From Oscillospiraceae bacterium (GTDB lineage: Bacteria > Bacillota > Clostridia > Oscillospirales > UBA929), in NCBI GenBank assembly GCA_009777435.1, contig WRLW01000080.1:1-6866 (forward strand): 6,866 nucleotides of DNA. The letters are read 5' to 3'. The notes beneath the pieces are model-generated. The model searched no databases and was not told where the DNA came from. It saw nothing but the letters and a program-made list of their open reading frames with translations. A program made the position numbers and the translations under genes. Positions 5,579 to 6,866 of this stretch are shown here, one piece after another. How positions within the stretch are numbered: position 1 is the stretch's first letter; each line of letters starts with the position of its first letter.

Positions 5579-6559
5579 ATGAAAACAACGACCATAGCGG
5601 ACATTGCGTCCGCGCTTGGAGTTTCAAAGGCTTCCGTGTCTCGCGCCATTACCGGAAACGGGCGCATATCGCAGCAAACGAGGGCGCGGATACTGAATTA
5701 CATGGATGAGCGCAATTTCAGGCCCAACGTAATCGCGCAAAGTCTGGCCAACCTTAAAACATATAACATAGCTTTCACCGTTCCCGGCCGTCAGGAGTTC
5801 GGAGAGATACCGTTTTTCCAGAAATGCCTTATTGGGGTTTGTGAAAAAGCGCTGGAAAACGGCTATGACATTTTGGTGGTGACTGTTGACGGCGACGACA
5901 TATCCCATATGCGGAGGGTCGTTGAAAACGGCAAGGTAGACGGCGTGGTTCTGTCCCGGAACGTGGACGGCGACGGAATGATAGGGTATCTGCAAAGCAA
6001 GGGGATACCTTTTGTGCTTGTCGGGACTGCCGGCAAGCCCGACGTCGTTCAGGTGGACGGCGACCACACGGCGGCGTGTATGGAGATAACCTCCCTTTTC
6101 ACTAAGGCCGGAAAGATAGGACTGATAGGCGGAAATCAGAGACACGCGGTCAACCAGAACCGTTACAGGGGCTTCAGGCAGGCGGCCGGGCAGTCCGCGC
6201 CTGTGGTTTGGGACGCGGTGGACTACCATTCGGTCGTCGGGGCTTTTGAAGCCCTGCGCGCGGAGGGCGCGCGCGCGGTCTGCTGTATGGACGATATAAT
6301 ATGCACCCATGCTTTATCTTATCTGAGCAAGATGAACATAAATATCCCGCGCGATGTGGAAATGGTATCTTTTTACAGCAGCTGGCTCCTTGACACACAT
6401 TCCCCGCCCATACCGTCGTTGTATTTCGACGTCAGGGAACAGGGCGCGGTCGCGTGTGATTTGCTTCTAAGAACGATGGCGGGCGAGCCTGTACCCAAGC
6501 GCACGCTGAAAGGACATGAGCTTTTACACTGCGCTTCCGTTCCCGGCGGTTGTGTTTAG
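5579..6559 (+). CDS. LacI-family transcriptional regulator
   Basis: DNA-binding sugar-responsive regulator of 326 residues, normal for the family (~330-340). The N-terminal helix-turn-helix is TIADIASALGVSKASVSRAI (5-24), where residues 16-24 form the recognition helix (Lys17, Ala18, Arg22). The hinge helix PNVIAQSLAN (49-58) has Leu56 exactly where E. coli LacI places the Leu that wedges into the central CpG of its operator. From about residue 61 there is a periplasmic-binding-protein-like domain: TYNIAFTVPG, GVVLSRN, GIPFVLVG, VDGDHTAA, KIGLIGG, NRYRGF, CMDDIICTHALSYL, INIPRDVEMVSFY and the dimer-face segment FDVREQGAVACDLLL. The ATG is preceded by GGGGGGA (5564-5570). It lies behind a good promoter and a CCGG palindrome, and 23 bases before a GH35 glycosidase gene, so its inducer is probably a galactoside-type sugar (inference). 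Confidence 0.95.
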   Translation: MKTTTIADIASALGVSKASVSRAITGNGRISQQTRARILNYMDERNFRPNVIAQSLANLKTYNIAFTVPGRQEFGEIPFFQKCLIGVCEKALENGYDILVVTVDGDDISHMRRVVENGKVDGVVLSRNVDGDGMIGYLQSKGIPFVLVGTAGKPDVVQVDGDHTAACMEITSLFTKAGKIGLIGGNQRHAVNQNRYRGFRQAAGQSAPVVWDAVDYHSVVGAFEALRAEGARAVCCMDDIICTHALSYLSKMNINIPRDVEMVSFYSSWLLDTHSPPIPSLYFDVREQGAVACDLLLRTMAGEPVPKRTLKGHELLHCASVPGGCV

Positions 6560-6582
6560 TAGTCCGGTAAAGGGGTGAGAGC

Positions 6583-6866
6583 ATGTTTGGGTTCAACAGC
6601 CGGTATCTGACCTATGGCGGCAAACCCTGGTTTCCCGTTATGGGGGAGCTTCATTATTCGCGCTGCCCGCGTGACGGCTGGCGCGAGTCGCTGTATAAAA
6701 TGAAGGCCGGCGGCGTTACGGTCGTCTCGTCATACGTTATATGGATCCATCATGAGGAAATTGAGGGCGAGGTCGATTTCAGCGGTAATAAAGACCTTAG
6801 GGAGTTTTTGCGCGCCTGTAAGGACACGGGTATGTATATGTTTCTGCGCATAGGCCCGTGGTGTCA
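6583..6866 (+). CDS. Glycoside hydrolase family 35 (beta-galactosidase type), N-terminal part (3' end outside window)
   Basis: The first 94 codons are visible. They begin MFGFNSRYLTYGGKPWFPVM and continue with GELHYSRCPRDGWRESL, YKMKAGGVTVVSSYVIWIHH, VDFSGNKDLREFLRAC and MYMFLRIGPWC. This is the first part of the GH35 (beta/alpha)8 barrel: the family norm is GEIHY-R-P...W...L-KMKA-G-N-V-TY-FWN-HE...FDFSG--DL--FL and R-GPY/W. The catalytic acid/base and nucleophile Glu residues lie beyond the window, so activity cannot be judged. The family mostly removes terminal beta-galactose from glycans or oligosaccharides. No signal peptide is seen at the N-terminus, so a cytoplasmic enzyme acting on imported oligosaccharides is inferred. 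The ribosome site GGGGTGAG (6572-6579) precedes the ATG. The 23-base gap from the regulator gene suggests one operon. Confidence 0.88.
   Translation, partial: MFGFNSRYLTYGGKPWFPVMGELHYSRCPRDGWRESLYKMKAGGVTVVSSYVIWIHHEEIEGEVDFSGNKDLREFLRACKDTGMYMFLRIGPWC

Noticed and set aside
5452..5709. 85-codon plus-strand frame overlapping the lacI promoter and gene start
   Set aside because: It crosses the promoter and operator, is out of frame with the regulator, and has no recognisable domain.

Overview
The window looks like bacterial chromosome, most likely from a Clostridia-type Firmicute. The signs are strong GGAGG-type ribosome sites, tightly packed same-strand genes, an indirect amidation pathway for tRNA charging, and a clostridial-type aldo/keto reductase with a ferredoxin tail. 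Species-level assignment is not possible from the sequence alone. All seven genes are on the + strand. The sequence is GC-rich except for one visibly AT-rich gene (about 4971-5426).

Region 1 (1-4899) is a compact run of five genes: the 3' part of aspS (aspartyl-tRNA synthetase), gatC, a gatA homologue, gatB, and an aldo/keto reductase-like iron-sulfur protein. Gaps are 22, 13, -4 and 14 bases, so the run reads as one operon. AspRS plus GatCAB is the known two-step route to Asn-tRNA(Asn): Asp is first misacylated onto tRNA(Asn), then amidated. GatB and GatC look complete. The GatA homologue does not. It has 355 residues against about 485, lacks the N-terminal ~65-70 residues, and has replaced all three amidase catalytic residues (Lys, cis-Ser and nucleophile Ser) while keeping the GatA fold signature and an ATGA overlap with gatB. 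This apparent pseudo-GatA inside an otherwise intact tRNA-amidation operon is the main finding. The last gene, an AKR-ferredoxin fusion, has also lost most of the canonical AKR catalytic tetrad but keeps eight cluster-ligating cysteines.

Region 2 (4900-5505) holds one AT-rich GNAT acetyltransferase gene with its own strong ribosome site. Its composition differs from both flanks, which suggests separate acquisition.

Region 3 (5506-6866) is a sugar-utilisation module. It has a near-consensus sigma-A promoter, an 18-bp CCGG-centred palindrome at the expected transcription start, a LacI-family repressor gene, and 23 bases later the start of a family 35 glycoside hydrolase (beta-galactosidase type) that runs off the window. 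The layout predicts a LacI-type regulator controlling itself and the downstream glycosidase.

No RNA genes, CRISPR arrays, insertion sequences or convincing intrinsic terminators were seen. No intergenic stretch exceeds about 155 bases.
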